This document shows, one piece after another, positions 5,924 through 6,013 of a stretch of 6,013 nt of DNA. The stretch covers positions 1 through 6,013 of the forward strand of contig JAZUKW010000008.1 in assembly GCA_045643425.1 (NCBI GenBank), given 5' to 3'. Numbering within the stretch: the first letter of the stretch is position 1; every line of letters starts with the position of its first letter. A program made the position numbers and the translations under genes. The notes under the pieces are model-generated. The model was not told the DNA's origin and searched no databases. It saw nothing but the letters and a program-made list of their open reading frames with translations. Origin of the DNA: RGIG426 sp045643425 (GTDB taxonomy: Bacteria > Bacillota > Clostridia > Oscillospirales > Acutalibacteraceae).

Positions 5924-5930
5924 AAGAGGA
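5924..5930 (+). promoter_or_regulatory. Ribosome binding site for the gene at 5941
   Basis: AAGAGGA (5924-5930) lies 10 nt before the ATG at 5941, slightly long but workable. A second site, GAGGAAG (5903-5909), is 7 nt before an in-frame TTG at 5917, which would add eight residues (a Met then GKEEPII). The ATG is preferred because it is the stronger start codon. Confidence 0.55.
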
Positions 5931-5940
5931 ACCGATAATC

Positions 5941-6013
5941 ATGTGCGAAATTTGCCACGGCGTCCCGTCCGCGTCTGACAAAAGCGAGGCGTTTGCTTCG
6001 CCCCGTCGGATCT
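5941..6013 (+). CDS. N-terminus of an unidentified protein beginning MCEICH (partial)
   Basis: Twenty-four codons are visible before the window ends, starting Met-Cys-Glu-Ile-Cys-His and continuing with a polar Ser/Ala/Pro stretch (GVPSASDKSEAFASPRR). The Cys-x-x-Cys-His at residues 2-6 could be half of a zinc site or, less likely in a protein without a visible signal peptide, a haem-attachment motif. The other two plus-strand frames here either hit a stop or lack a start. It has its own very strong promoter and a purine-rich ribosome binding site, so it is probably a real gene. I do not recognise the family from this fragment. Confidence 0.6.
   Translation, partial: MCEICHGVPSASDKSEAFASPRRI

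Larger units (their letters stand above)
5618..5940 (+). other. Non-coding regulatory region, 323 nt
   Basis: No credible gene is seen here on either strand: the plus strand offers only an 10-residue reading frame from the ATG at 5760, without a ribosome binding site. The stretch is AT-richer than its flanks. It holds tandem Spo0A-like boxes, a possible upstream promoter, dyads near 5660, 5690-5714 and 5845-5863, and a perfect sigma-A promoter at 5862-5890. This is consistent with a long regulatory region for the gene at 5941, or with an unrecognised small RNA from the upstream promoter. Confidence 0.6.

Noticed and set aside
5707..5958. Minus-strand frame of 83 codons with a hydrophobic C-terminal end
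   Set aside because: It starts at GTG without a ribosome binding site, overlaps the consensus promoter and the start of the plus-strand gene, and the hydrophobic stretch fits AT-rich DNA read by chance.

Overview
The window looks like chromosomal DNA from a Gram-positive, Clostridia-type bacterium with a fairly GC-rich genome (Oscillospiraceae-like is my best guess, not proven). The reasons are strong AGGAG-type ribosome binding sites, sigma-A-like promoters, U-tailed hairpin terminators, a clostridial-style MurD, a YnbB-type 'methionine gamma-lyase family' protein, and perfect matches to the Spo0A box. No mobile element, CRISPR array, tRNA or rRNA is visible. Most of the window is ordinary core-genome sequence; the regulatory region at the right end is the most unusual part.

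Layout. At 1-63 (+) is the last 20 codons of a gene whose tail looks like GroEL. A hairpin at 72-107 then serves as a shared, bidirectional terminator for this gene and for the convergent minus-strand unit. That unit (2005 down to 115) is a two-gene operon: a membrane protein with an N-terminal RING-like/zinc-ribbon region and a DUF2628-type membrane domain, followed after 13 nt by galU (UTP-glucose-1-phosphate uridylyltransferase). The stop codon of the first gene overlaps the Shine-Dalgarno sequence of galU.

A divergent promoter region of about 165 bp (2006-2170) separates this from a plus-strand operon: murD (peptidoglycan precursor ligase), a GNAT-family acetyltransferase overlapping the murD end by 8 nt, and a PLP-dependent methionine gamma-lyase-family protein starting 9 nt later. 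This operon ends at a strong intrinsic terminator at 5588-5617. GalU and MurD both feed cell-envelope synthesis (UDP-glucose for surface glycans, UDP-MurNAc-dipeptide for peptidoglycan), so the divergent region may serve two envelope units, although co-regulation is only inferred.

From 5618 to 5940 there is no convincing gene. This AT-richer stretch holds two tandem perfect Spo0A-box matches spaced one helical turn apart, a possible promoter overlapping the second box, several dyads, and a perfect-consensus sigma-A promoter with an extended -10 (TTGACA-17-TATAAT). The promoter leads to a gene that starts at 5941 with Met-Cys-Glu-Ile-Cys-His and runs off the window after 24 codons.
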